Source: Marinobacter sp. ELB17 | GTDB lineage: Bacteria > Pseudomonadota > Gammaproteobacteria > Pseudomonadales > Oleiphilaceae | Direction of reading: 5' to 3' | DNA length: 64,000 nt | NCBI RefSeq assembly: GCF_000169375.1 | Contig: NZ_AAXY01000002.1 | Span: 248,001 to 312,000 of the forward strand | Shown here: positions 8,392 to 16,733 of the stretch, one piece after another | How positions within the stretch are numbered: the first letter of the stretch is position 1 | Layout of the letters: every line of letters starts with the position of its first letter | The notes under the pieces: model-generated | Seen by the model: only the letters and a program-made list of their open reading frames with translations | Database searches by the model: none | What the model was told of the DNA's origin: nothing | Program-made: the position numbers and the translations under genes

Positions 8392-10254
8392 ATGAGCAAC
8401 CTCATGGTCGCCTGCGTTGGCGACACCCACGTTTGCCCCCTGCACGGCCACGGCAGCAGCCCCATTATTGCGAACGGCGCGACTGCGAGCGTGGATGGTG
8501 TAGCCATCGCCCGGGTGGGTGATACCTGCGGCTGCGGTGCCGTGATCGTTCAGGGCTACCCGCTGGCCCTACTGGACGGTCGCCCTATGGCCCACATGGG
8601 CAGCCCTACCTCCCACGGTGGCCAGATCATCACCGGCAAACCTCGTGTCCTATTAGGCGTCGCCACCTTCACGGCACCAGTGGTGGATTTCGCCAAGGCT
8701 GGCGCCTTGAACAGCCAGGGCCAACTGACCCCGGAGGCTGAACAGGCGCTGAACAAAGACCCTTTCGGCTTTGTTGAGTGGGCCAAAGCCAAAGGCGCAC
8801 TGGTAGACGAAGGCCTGGAAGGCGCGACCCCGGAAGAAATCGAAGCTTCGAAGCGCTATTCAGAAGGCCGGTCTGACCTCCGCCCCAAAGTGACCGTTGA
8901 AGCCGGCGTGTTCTTTGACGGCACCGGCAACAGCATCGGTAACACCGGTGCCTTTGAGCGAAAAGTAGATGAATGCCTGACCGCTCAGGCAGCGGGAGCC
9001 ATCAGTGAGGAAGCCTGCAGCGCTGAAATCTCGCAATTGATGGAAGGGAGCTACCTTAATGCTGAGACCAATGTGTCGAAGCTCCACACGCTCTATCAAC
9101 CCTTGTCCACCGACACGGTCACCGTAGAGAATCACCGTATTCCCGTATACGTCTCGGGCGTTGGCACCAAATCCGGTAAAGAGGACGATGCCTGGGCCAT
9201 GGGAACCGGTATGGGGGAGCGGGGGATCTTGGCCAAGATTGAGTTAGCAGTGGAACGCCTGTCGACTGAGCTTTCCAATATGCTAACAGCTCAAATGGAT
9301 GAGCTGATTCTGGATGTCTTCGGCTTCAGCCGGGGAGCGGCCACTGCCCGGCATTTTGTGAACGAGGTGCAAGATGGGGCCAGCGGTGCATTGGGCCAAG
9401 CGTTTCAGGGGGAGGGTATTGCCTGGCCGAAAGCCGTCACTATTCGTTTTCTAGGGCTGTTTGATACCGTCACCGCAGTTGTAGACCTGCGAAATGGCGA
9501 TTTTTCAGCTCACAATGCCAACAATGGTGAGGTGCGCGTGAATATGGCCGCCGATGCAGTCCAGCGGGCTGTGCACCTGACCGCCCGGGACGAATGGCGT
9601 TACAACTTTTCCCTCAACAGCCTGCGAGGACCAGATGGCCGCCTGCCGGAAAATTTTAACGAGTGGGTGCTGCCCGGTGCCCACTCCGACATTGGCGGTG
9701 GCTACCCCGAAAATTTCCACGAACACGTCCAGGTAACCCAGCCCCGTAAGTTCCTCGGCCACCACCCCAGAGAAAGCTATGAGTACGCAAGGGTACTGAT
9801 GGAGCGCAGGCAGATGATTGATCAAGGCTGGCTGGGGCCAAATAACCCTGAAGCCACGTTAACGGTTGAAGAAGCCTACCGGCGGCGGCTAAAAGAGGGC
9901 GAAGTCGAATTGCAGTTCCAACTCTGGCTGGACCGGCGAGTACAGGCCGAGTATTCCCGTGTGGCCTTGCGGCAAATGTACCGGCTGGCGAAAGATGCGG
10001 GTGTGCCACTGGATACCGTGAAACCAACAGATATTGGTTTTTCGTTATCTGACGAACTCCAACCCATCGCCACCCAGATCACTCGTCACATCAACGAAGG
10101 TCGGCCACTGCAATTGATGCCCAAAGAAGAAGCCCTGCTTCGCCAACGCTACATTCATCACTCAGCCCATTATCAGACCGCCGGACCACTTTTTCCATTC
10201 AAACCCGCACCCGGTGGCATGCGGAACATCCATCCAAACGGCGGACTCAAATGA
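8392..10254 (+). CDS. PAAR-DUF2235 (Tle1-like) type VI secretion phospholipase effector
   Basis: 620-residue two-domain protein. Residues 1-90 form a PAAR domain (repeated ARVGD-type turns, HGHGSSPI, SHGGQIITG), which caps the VgrG spike of the type VI system. From about residue 165 it is a DUF2235 alpha/beta-hydrolase (start FFDGTGN). A catalytic triad can be proposed: Ser313 in the GFSRG elbow, Asp358 in GLFDTV and His431 in PGAHSDIGGGY. Tle1 relatives hydrolyse phospholipids in rival cells. No VgrG or T6SS structural gene is in the window, so this is an orphan effector locus. RBS AAGGAAGG precedes the ATG. It overlaps the next gene by ATGA, the usual effector-immunity arrangement. Confidence 0.88.
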   Translation: MSNLMVACVGDTHVCPLHGHGSSPIIANGATASVDGVAIARVGDTCGCGAVIVQGYPLALLDGRPMAHMGSPTSHGGQIITGKPRVLLGVATFTAPVVDFAKAGALNSQGQLTPEAEQALNKDPFGFVEWAKAKGALVDEGLEGATPEEIEASKRYSEGRSDLRPKVTVEAGVFFDGTGNSIGNTGAFERKVDECLTAQAAGAISEEACSAEISQLMEGSYLNAETNVSKLHTLYQPLSTDTVTVENHRIPVYVSGVGTKSGKEDDAWAMGTGMGERGILAKIELAVERLSTELSNMLTAQMDELILDVFGFSRGAATARHFVNEVQDGASGALGQAFQGEGIAWPKAVTIRFLGLFDTVTAVVDLRNGDFSAHNANNGEVRVNMAADAVQRAVHLTARDEWRYNFSLNSLRGPDGRLPENFNEWVLPGAHSDIGGGYPENFHEHVQVTQPRKFLGHHPRESYEYARVLMERRQMIDQGWLGPNNPEATLTVEEAYRRRLKEGEVELQFQLWLDRRVQAEYSRVALRQMYRLAKDAGVPLDTVKPTDIGFSLSDELQPIATQITRHINEGRPLQLMPKEEALLRQRYIHHSAHYQTAGPLFPFKPAPGGMRNIHPNGGLK

Positions 10255-10859
10255 TCAGAAGACTCGTAGTGCTTGTAACAGTAATCTGCACGAGCCTCCT
10301 GTTAAGTGGTTGCTCTTTCGCGGGCAAGCCTGAATGGGACAAACAGGTGAAATATCGACTCAAGGTCAGTGTGCCCCGACATTACGATGCCTGGGTCAAG
10401 ACATTACAGTTTGAAGCGACAGGTGAGCGAGCTTGGTGGTGGCCGGTTGGCATCACCAGTTGTTGCTGGAAAGGTCTAGGGAGAGGGGGTGGCGAATTGG
10501 AACCCATGCCCGACTACATTTACATCAGTTGGTTTTCACTTGCCGAACAGCAGTCTTACGCCAGACTGATCCACATACCTGACCCGGAAGCGTTGCGTGA
10601 ACGAATGGAGCAACTTGCACCGGTTCATAAGATTGGCAAGTTGTATAATCTTCCTCGCTACAACCTGGTACTGGGCCTCGCTCCAGGAGGGACCGTTGTC
10701 ATGTGGATTATGAGTAAAGCTGAAACCGCCATCGAAGTGGGGCGTTATAAGGCGGTGCCGTTTGACGATGATGCCAGATACGAGGGTGCCCTAGAGTCCT
10801 ATATGGAACGTGAGGGTGACTACCTCAAACAAAACGGTCTTCAGCTTGATCGTTGGTGA
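10251..10859 (+). CDS. DUF2931 lipoprotein, probable immunity protein for the PAAR-DUF2235 effector
   Basis: 202-residue lipoprotein with lipobox LLSGC at residue 21, so it is likely tethered in the periplasm, where a Tle1-type effector would act. The body resembles DUF2931 proteins (YISWFSLAEQQSYARLIHIP, then a Gly-rich late segment). The four-base ATGA overlap with the effector gene implies translational coupling. Immunity function is inferred from position and localisation; DUF2931 members are known beside Tle effectors. A decayed copy of its central part lies at 12206-12346. Confidence 0.72.
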   Translation: MIRRLVVLVTVICTSLLLSGCSFAGKPEWDKQVKYRLKVSVPRHYDAWVKTLQFEATGERAWWWPVGITSCCWKGLGRGGGELEPMPDYIYISWFSLAEQQSYARLIHIPDPEALRERMEQLAPVHKIGKLYNLPRYNLVLGLAPGGTVVMWIMSKAETAIEVGRYKAVPFDDDARYEGALESYMEREGDYLKQNGLQLDRW

Positions 10860-11104
10860 AGATCATTTACGAAGAAGCGCGCTGGGGGTAGGCCTGGGTG
10901 TCAATACCAATACAGGCCGGAGGGCCAGCCCGTTTCAAGATTTAAAAATGCCCCCGGGTCGATGCAAATCAGATAGCGTGCGATCACCCCGTAGATTGAG
11001 GGTGTGGTGGCTCACCAGTCGGGCCACCTGTTGAGACGGTTACGCTGGCTATAGCTTATGCGCGGGCCTACAATGAAATCAAATGAGTAATTGGAGGCTA
11101 TCAA

Positions 11105-11668
11105 ATGTCGGCTCGTGATGACATGCACGGCACACCAAATCAGGGTGAGCTGCGTGGAAGATCAGTGAATCCAAAAGTTTTTCGTCCTTCAAATGAAGAA
11201 GTTGCGCCTGGTACTGTTCGCTGGATTTCTAATCCGGAACATTTTTTTATCGATGTTGTGATGGGTATTGACGCTGAAGCTGTTGATAAGCGCCATTTGA
11301 ATCTTTACAAGATCATCAGCGAAGGCGTCCCATTGGAAAGTGTTCATCGGATCAAAAAAGTTCTCAAGCTTCCCAAAGACAAAGTGCTGAAATATCTGGA
11401 CATCTCACAAGCTACCTTTAATCGTAGAATGAAAGGTGAGGCGAAACGACTTACCGGCAGAGAATCAGGCCAGGTCTATCGCTATTCCCGATTGATCTCT
11501 CTTGCTACCAACATGTTTCATGGTGACCAAGAGGAGGCGCTGCGGTGGCTCAAATCCCCAGCCTACGCTTTTAAGGGCGAGACGCCTCTGGAACATGCTC
11601 GAACGGAATATGGCAACAATGAGGTTGAAACTCTCATTGGCAGAATGGAGCACGGCATACCGTCATGA
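11105..11668 (+). CDS. Xre/MbcA/ParS-type antitoxin
   Basis: 187-residue antitoxin of the RES-Xre toxin-antitoxin class. A helix-turn-helix region lies near residues 78-115 (KVLKYLDISQATFNRRMKG) and a C-terminal DUF2384 toxin-binding domain from about 125 (WLKSPAYAFKGETPLEHART, then the end of the domain). The N-terminal 70 residues are an extension without recognisable domain. RBS TTGGAGG lies 9 bases upstream. The stop overlaps the toxin start by ATGA. The pair is more AT-rich by eye than its neighbours, fitting acquisition by transfer. It probably represses its own promoter, as the family does. Confidence 0.88.
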   Translation: MSARDDMHGTPNQGELRGRSVNPKVFRPSNEEVAPGTVRWISNPEHFFIDVVMGIDAEAVDKRHLNLYKIISEGVPLESVHRIKKVLKLPKDKVLKYLDISQATFNRRMKGEAKRLTGRESGQVYRYSRLISLATNMFHGDQEEALRWLKSPAYAFKGETPLEHARTEYGNNEVETLIGRMEHGIPS

Positions 11669-12144
11669 GCTCTATTACTCTCTGGCGCATGAGTGCTCCA
11701 CATCACGCAAAAACCATTGCCGAGATGCTTAGTGGAGAAGGCGCGGTTATGTATGGTGGACGCTGGAACAGTCCTGGGAACCGGGTTGTCTATCTTTCTG
11801 AAACCCTTTCCCTTGCCGCGTTCGAAATCCTGGTTCATGCCGCAAGTACCGCCATTCTTCAGCCCTACCAGTTCCTAAAGGTTGAGGTTCCTGAGGATTT
11901 GATAATGGCTTTGGACGATAATGTCTTGCCGCCTGACTGGAAAGAGCCGTTCAACTACGCTCTTCAGGCCATCGGTGATGACTGGATTGCCTCTGACCAA
12001 TCGTTGGGTCTATCGTTACCCAGCGCGGTCATCCCCGGCGAGCGTAACGTCATCCTTCGACCAACCCATCCGGACTTCAAGCATGTTCGTGTCGGCACAA
12101 TTGAGCCTTTCAGCTTTGATGATCGAATCTTCGCTGAAAACTAA
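11665..12144 (+). CDS. RES-domain toxin
   Basis: 159-residue RES toxin. Known family members deplete NAD+ (phosphorylase or glycohydrolase activity), halting growth. The conserved residues are in place: Arg33 in GGRWN, Tyr43 in VVYLSE, Glu54 in AAFEILVH, and the Ser region LPSAVIPGERNVIL near residue 117. Length is normal, with no disruption seen. It is translationally coupled to the antitoxin by ATGA. Confidence 0.9.
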   Translation: MSSITLWRMSAPHHAKTIAEMLSGEGAVMYGGRWNSPGNRVVYLSETLSLAAFEILVHAASTAILQPYQFLKVEVPEDLIMALDDNVLPPDWKEPFNYALQAIGDDWIASDQSLGLSLPSAVIPGERNVILRPTHPDFKHVRVGTIEPFSFDDRIFAEN

Positions 12145-12205
12145 AACTTCTTTCGCCCCTGTTGAATTTTCCAACTTTCAGCAGCAACACCCGCACGCCG
12201 GGTAA

Positions 12206-12346
12206 TGGGAATACAGATTTGGATCCTATGCGCGACTGATTCACATCCCCGACCGGGAAGCCCTGCGTGAGCGTATGGAGCAACCTGCTCCGGTTCAGAG
12301 AAATGGTAAGACGGTCAACATGCCACGGGATACGTTGATTCGGGGC
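12206..12346 (+). pseudogene. Relic of a second DUF2931 immunity gene
   Basis: Reading from 12224, the translation SYARLIHIPDREALRERMEQ continues as PAPVQ...; the intact lipoprotein at 10251-10859 has SYARLIHIPDPEALRERMEQ followed by LAPVH. Similarity fades after about 12346 and is absent before about 12215. There is an in-frame TAA at 12203 and no start codon. The 3' edge runs into the terminal codons of the LuxR gene on the other strand. It is therefore a fragment of a paralogous immunity gene, separated from the intact one by the RES/Xre pair. Confidence 0.85.
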
Positions 12347-12353
12347 CTGAGGT

Positions 12354-15188
12354 TTAAAGTACGCCCAGTTCGCGGGCTCGAACAATGGCTTGGGTGCGGG
12401 ATTTCACACCAAGCTTGGCGTTTATACGGCGGGCGTGGGTTTTAACGGTGTGCAGTGAAATGTGCAGTTTGTCTGCAACTTCCTGATTCGACAGGCCGCG
12501 GGCAATGCATTCCAACACGCCTTTTTCCCGTTCACTGATGGGCTCGGCAAGGGGCACAATCACCCTCGTCGCACTCGTCGCTGCCTTGATGCCGAACAGC
12601 TTTACCAGGGCGTCGGTGAAAACACCGGTTGGAAGCTGGTCAAACGTTTGCCGTAGCAGTGGCTCAAGTTCTTGTTTGAGCTCGTTAAACGGGCTGATGA
12701 AATGCTCTTTGGCCGCCAACTCAACAATACTGACCAGGCGTTTGACGGCTTGGGCAGGACTTTTTTCCCGGGCAAGCAGCGCGACGTCTAACAGGCTCAT
12801 GTGTATGTCTACGCCCATGGGAACGGAATCGCGGTAGCCAGCACGCAGGCCATTCAGCCGGGTTCTGGCCGCGCCATATTCCCCGCGGGCCATGGCAATG
12901 CGCACTTGCAGGCAATCCATCAGCCCCGGCATAGTGGGGAAGAGCTCCGGTGAATAGCCAGCTTGGCGATAAGGCAATATTTTGGCCATCGCCTGGGCCG
13001 CCCTGTCAGTCTCGCGCTGGGCCAGCCAGCACGATGCCTTTAATGCTTCCAATACCGGCACGTAAAGTTCACCGTCTACCTGCCATGACTGCATGGTGCG
13101 TTCGGCGCGGGCAATCCAGGCAAAGGCTTCGTCAAAATGGCTCTGGCTGCGGCAGATAAGTACCCGCAAACACATAGCCATTAACAGGCCCAGATCCCGG
13201 GTTTGTTCGGCCTGCCGAGTGCACACGGCCAAAACCCGGTCTACATCCTGATATCTACCCTGGTGCCATAACACCAGCGCGAGATTCAGCTGTAGCCGGA
13301 TTTCCCCTACCCGCGCTGGCCGCGCCAACTCTTGCATGGCCGTGTCCAGACTGCTGCGCAGCAGGTGTTCGGTATGGCGAAGTTCGCCCTTACTCAGTTC
13401 GATGCGGGCATGGGCGTAAACCGCCAGGGCTTCGGAGCCGGTATCGCCAGCCTGTCGCGCCAGGCGTGCGGCTTCGCGGCTGGCCTGCCGGGCATCGGCG
13501 AAACGACCGAGGGCACACAAGGCGCTGGATCGCACCAGTTGGGTAACCAGCTGGCCCTGAACGGATAACTCCGGATCTTCGAGGGCAGCTTCGGCCAGCA
13601 CCAGGGCCGGTTCTACCTGGCCTTGGCCGCGAGCAATAAACGCCTGTAAGGCCTGAATTCGTCCAAGAGGAATGTCGTGTGTTTCCACCTTGCCCAAATG
13701 TTCAACCAGATCTGTTGCCTGGCGACATTGCCCGCCAATGGCGTGTACCCAACCAAAAACCAACCGCAGCCGCGGATTGGCGGCCAGCGCGGTTGCCGGC
13801 AGGCTACGCCTCAGGCGTAGCAACGATGCGGTGTCTTGCCCCAGAAGAAGAGCCTCGGAGCCTTCCGCCGCCATGCGCCGGATCTGTCCCACGTCTGCAG
13901 ACATAAGAGCGTATTTCAAGCCTTCTGAGTACTGCCGGCGCTGGGCGAACCACTCACTCACCCGTAACATGCGCTGAGCACTGCCGTTCAACGCCGGCGT
14001 TTGCAACCAGTCCAGCAGCAGCGGATTCAGCCGGTACCAGCGGCCACGCCCGGCCATGAGCTTTGCGGGCAAGCCGCGCTCGACCGCCTGTGAGGGCACC
14101 AATTGAGAGAGTGTTACTCGTATAGGCGTTGCCTGCGCGAGCGCTGTTTGTGAAGGTGATAAGGCTAATTCAGTCGTGGTATCTGCCAGCGATGCGAATA
14201 AATCGTCAGAAAATACATCAAGTTCGGCCAGTGCACGCAGCGCAAACTGCTGCGCGTTTGTGTAATGGCCCAATACGGCATCCGCCAGAAATCGCTGAAC
14301 GCTTGCGGTGTCTTGCAAGGCTTTGCGCTCGCGGCCACTGCGCAACTCACCACGGTACAGCGCCAGGGGCGTTGGCCAGCCTTCGGTGAGGCTGTAGAGA
14401 TTGTCTACCGAAACGGTGGTCAACTTCTGTTGCTGCACTTCGCTGGCGAAAAATTCAAACACTTCACTGCGACTGAATTCAAGTTTATCCGGGCCAAGGC
14501 TGGTAAAACGGTTTTGCAGCTCCAGCGAATGGGTGCTGATAGCCAGCGGGCCGCGGGATATGCCAAGCAAGCGCAGTTGAGCTGGCAGATTATCCACCAG
14601 TTGTTGCAACAATGCCAAGGCCGCCGGATTGCTGATTGCATCCAGATTGTCTAGCACCAGCACTTGAGGCAGAAGGCTGGCCGAATCGGGCCGCTCTGTG
14701 GCCGCCAGCAACCACTGCAAGCCGTCGGCAAATGCACCGCTGTGTGAGGGTTCAGGCTGATTCAGCGCTACCGCCAGCAGCATTAAAAAACGCTCGGGGG
14801 CGTTATCTTGGGCGCTCAGGGTTACCCAGCGGATATGAGCGGAGGAGAAATCAGACGCCAACAACGCCTGCGTAGCGGCGGCCGATTTGCCATAGCCACA
14901 AGGGCCGTAAATGTTCAGCAGCCCGGCGGGCACCACACTGCCCATCAACACCTGATTTAACTCTGGCCGAACCAGCAAACCTTGCAGATGTTTTTCATCA
15001 AATGGCAGTTTTACCCGCTGCATCAGGAGCTCACGTACCCGCTCGCCACGCTGAAGCGCGCTGTTAGCGGTCTGGAATTCGTCGTTTGCTGCTTTACCCT
15101 GTTCAACTTGTTTCACGCGCTGCCCCGTCGATACCGGCGCGTGGCGAACAAAAGCCCTGCGCTGACCGGCAAATTCCAAAAGTGGCAT
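12354..15188 (-). CDS. MalT-type LuxR family transcriptional regulator (LAL)
   Basis: Large ATP-binding regulator, 944 residues from ATG 15188. An N-terminal NTPase module has P-loop GPCGYGKSA and a Walker-B-like VLVLDNLD. The centre is helical repeats (TPR/MalT-like), and the C-terminus is a LuxR helix-turn-helix (ARGLSNQEVADKLHIS, then HTVKTHARRINAKLGV). The inducer is unknown. It reads toward the RES relic and lies immediately downstream of the DUF1302-DUF1329 genes on the same strand, a plausible target. Start is uncertain: an extension to 15266 would start in the upstream terminator, and a TATAAT hexamer overlaps ATG 15188, so a later start near residue 50-80 is possible. Confidence 0.85.
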   Translation of the reverse strand: MPLLEFAGQRRAFVRHAPVSTGQRVKQVEQGKAANDEFQTANSALQRGERVRELLMQRVKLPFDEKHLQGLLVRPELNQVLMGSVVPAGLLNIYGPCGYGKSAAATQALLASDFSSAHIRWVTLSAQDNAPERFLMLLAVALNQPEPSHSGAFADGLQWLLAATERPDSASLLPQVLVLDNLDAISNPAALALLQQLVDNLPAQLRLLGISRGPLAISTHSLELQNRFTSLGPDKLEFSRSEVFEFFASEVQQQKLTTVSVDNLYSLTEGWPTPLALYRGELRSGRERKALQDTASVQRFLADAVLGHYTNAQQFALRALAELDVFSDDLFASLADTTTELALSPSQTALAQATPIRVTLSQLVPSQAVERGLPAKLMAGRGRWYRLNPLLLDWLQTPALNGSAQRMLRVSEWFAQRRQYSEGLKYALMSADVGQIRRMAAEGSEALLLGQDTASLLRLRRSLPATALAANPRLRLVFGWVHAIGGQCRQATDLVEHLGKVETHDIPLGRIQALQAFIARGQGQVEPALVLAEAALEDPELSVQGQLVTQLVRSSALCALGRFADARQASREAARLARQAGDTGSEALAVYAHARIELSKGELRHTEHLLRSSLDTAMQELARPARVGEIRLQLNLALVLWHQGRYQDVDRVLAVCTRQAEQTRDLGLLMAMCLRVLICRSQSHFDEAFAWIARAERTMQSWQVDGELYVPVLEALKASCWLAQRETDRAAQAMAKILPYRQAGYSPELFPTMPGLMDCLQVRIAMARGEYGAARTRLNGLRAGYRDSVPMGVDIHMSLLDVALLAREKSPAQAVKRLVSIVELAAKEHFISPFNELKQELEPLLRQTFDQLPTGVFTDALVKLFGIKAATSATRVIVPLAEPISEREKGVLECIARGLSNQEVADKLHISLHTVKTHARRINAKLGVKSRTQAIVRARELGVL

Positions 15189-15239
15189 TATAATCGACGG
15201 CTTAGCTGCCGCGATTAAGGTACAGCGCAGATTAGCATA

Positions 15240-15269
15240 AAAATGGCGGGCACTAAGGCCCGCCATTTT
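15240..15269 (-). terminator. Rho-independent terminator after the DUF1302-DUF1329 genes
   Basis: Arms 15240-15250 (AAAATGGCGGG) and 15259-15269 are perfect complements with loop CACTAAGG. On the minus strand the stem is followed by a T-rich stretch. It separates the DUF1329 gene from the LuxR gene. Confidence 0.85.
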
Positions 15270-15277
15270 ATTTCCAG

Positions 15278-15319
15278 GTACTTTCTATTTAAAAAGTACT
15301 TTCTACAAGGTGCTTTCTA
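15278..15319. repeat. Three degenerate 10-bp direct repeats
   Basis: GTACTTTCTA at 15278-15287 and 15296-15305, and GTGCTTTCTA at 15310-15319, between the DUF1329 stop codon and its terminator. No role is evident. Confidence 0.5.
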
Positions 15320-15338
15320 CAATCTACTGTCTTAAGAA

Positions 15339-16700
15339 CTAGCGCACACCAGACCTGCGCAGCGCGGCCGGAGTGTAGTCACGGGACTGCCGTTGAATAC
15401 CGAACTCGTACGGGTTGGCTTCTTCGTTCGTCAGGCCCAACACCAGATAGCGGCCAGAAAGCACATCAGAGATGGTTTCAACGGCGTACCAGGGTACATC
15501 GCGATCGTAGAACTGAATGGCGTGGGCTTCTGACACCCTCCACAGCTCGCCGCGGCCGTCGTACTGGTCAATCACCGCTGCCTGCCAGGAATCTTCGTCA
15601 AAGTAGATGTCACGCCTGGCATAGATGTGGCGTTCGCCTTCCTTCAAAGTAGCGCGCACATGCCATACCCGGTGCAGTTCATAACGGGCCAGCTCCTGGT
15701 TGATATGGCCAGGCCGCACGATATCGGTGTACTTGAGGTCACGGTCGAGCAACTTGTAGGAATTGTACGGAATGTACATTTCTTTTTTGCCCACCAGCTC
15801 CCAGTTGTAGCGGTCTGGGGCGCCGTTCATCATGTCCAGGTTATCCGAGGTACGCATGCCGTCGGCCGCGGTGCCCGGGCCGTCGTACGCTACCTGAGGC
15901 GCACGGCGAACACGACGTTGGCCAGCGTTGTAAATCCACGCACGGCGGGGTTCGGCGATCTGGTCGATGGTTTCGTGCACCAGCAGCACGTTACCTGCTA
16001 GCCGAGCCGGCCCGACGATGGCCTGCTTAAAGTAAAACAGCACATTGGGATCGAGGTTCTGATTAGCGTCTTCCAGGAAGGTACGGTAGGTCAGCTCTTC
16101 CTGAAACCGCACTACGCTGAAATCGCCGCTTTCTGTGGGTGTTGCCTGGCCAATGTTACGCAGCACCGAGCCGCCGCGGTAACGGGTGATGTGGTTCCAG
16201 TAAACTTCCAAGCCACTTTGTGGCATCGGGAAAGGCGTGCCGGCCTGATAATTTTCCAGCCCAGAACCGCCTTCTTTCAATTTCACCGTGGTGGCATTGG
16301 CGCGGGTTTGCTCCTGCACGGCTTGCGGGTACGCCATTGTGCGTCGTGTTTGATACACCGGTATCACGAAGTTGTCGTACTTTTCGATCATCGCCACTTG
16401 GCCTGGTGACAGATTAGCGCGGTACTGATCTACGTTGCTACGATCGATGGTGAATTCTGGCGTATCTGACGGGAACGGATTCACGTAAATGCCATCGTTC
16501 TTGTAGCCAGCCGGCGGGGTGGTCAAGCCACCCTCAAAGGCTGGAATAGCACCGCCGTTGCCAGCTTGCTCTGCGCCCATCAGGGTCAGCGTATCGCCCA
16601 GCTTGGCGGCCTCGCTGCCTGACACCGCGGCAAAAGCGTTCATGCTGAACAGCGATGCCGCAAGAATCCCGGTGGTCAGTAATTTCTTGTTCAATTTCAT
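15339..16700 (-). CDS. DUF1329 exported protein
   Basis: 453-residue protein with a clean signal peptide (MKLNKKLLTTGILAASLF, cut near AFA-AV). The DUF1329 family is LolB-like in fold and is thought to be a periplasmic or outer-membrane-associated lipid carrier; its biochemical function is unproven. Start ATG 16700 has GAGGTG 6 bases upstream; a GTG three codons earlier (16709) is less likely. It follows the DUF1302 gene by 33 bases on the same strand, and the pair is commonly found together. Confidence 0.85.
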   Translation of the reverse strand: MKLNKKLLTTGILAASLFSMNAFAAVSGSEAAKLGDTLTLMGAEQAGNGGAIPAFEGGLTTPPAGYKNDGIYVNPFPSDTPEFTIDRSNVDQYRANLSPGQVAMIEKYDNFVIPVYQTRRTMAYPQAVQEQTRANATTVKLKEGGSGLENYQAGTPFPMPQSGLEVYWNHITRYRGGSVLRNIGQATPTESGDFSVVRFQEELTYRTFLEDANQNLDPNVLFYFKQAIVGPARLAGNVLLVHETIDQIAEPRRAWIYNAGQRRVRRAPQVAYDGPGTAADGMRTSDNLDMMNGAPDRYNWELVGKKEMYIPYNSYKLLDRDLKYTDIVRPGHINQELARYELHRVWHVRATLKEGERHIYARRDIYFDEDSWQAAVIDQYDGRGELWRVSEAHAIQFYDRDVPWYAVETISDVLSGRYLVLGLTNEEANPYEFGIQRQSRDYTPAALRRSGVR

Positions 16701-16733
16701 GGTTATCACCTCGCTAAACGAATAAGAGACGGA

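Noticed and set aside
10810-11034. Small open frame between the immunity and antitoxin genes
   Set aside because: It starts inside the immunity gene in another frame, shows no similarity and no ribosome-binding site; the 245-base gap is treated as noncoding.
11029-11074. Promoter for the RES/Xre pair
   Set aside because: TACAAT at 11069-11074 is a good -10, but no -35 with acceptable spacing could be placed (TTGAGA is too far upstream), so it is not listed as a feature.
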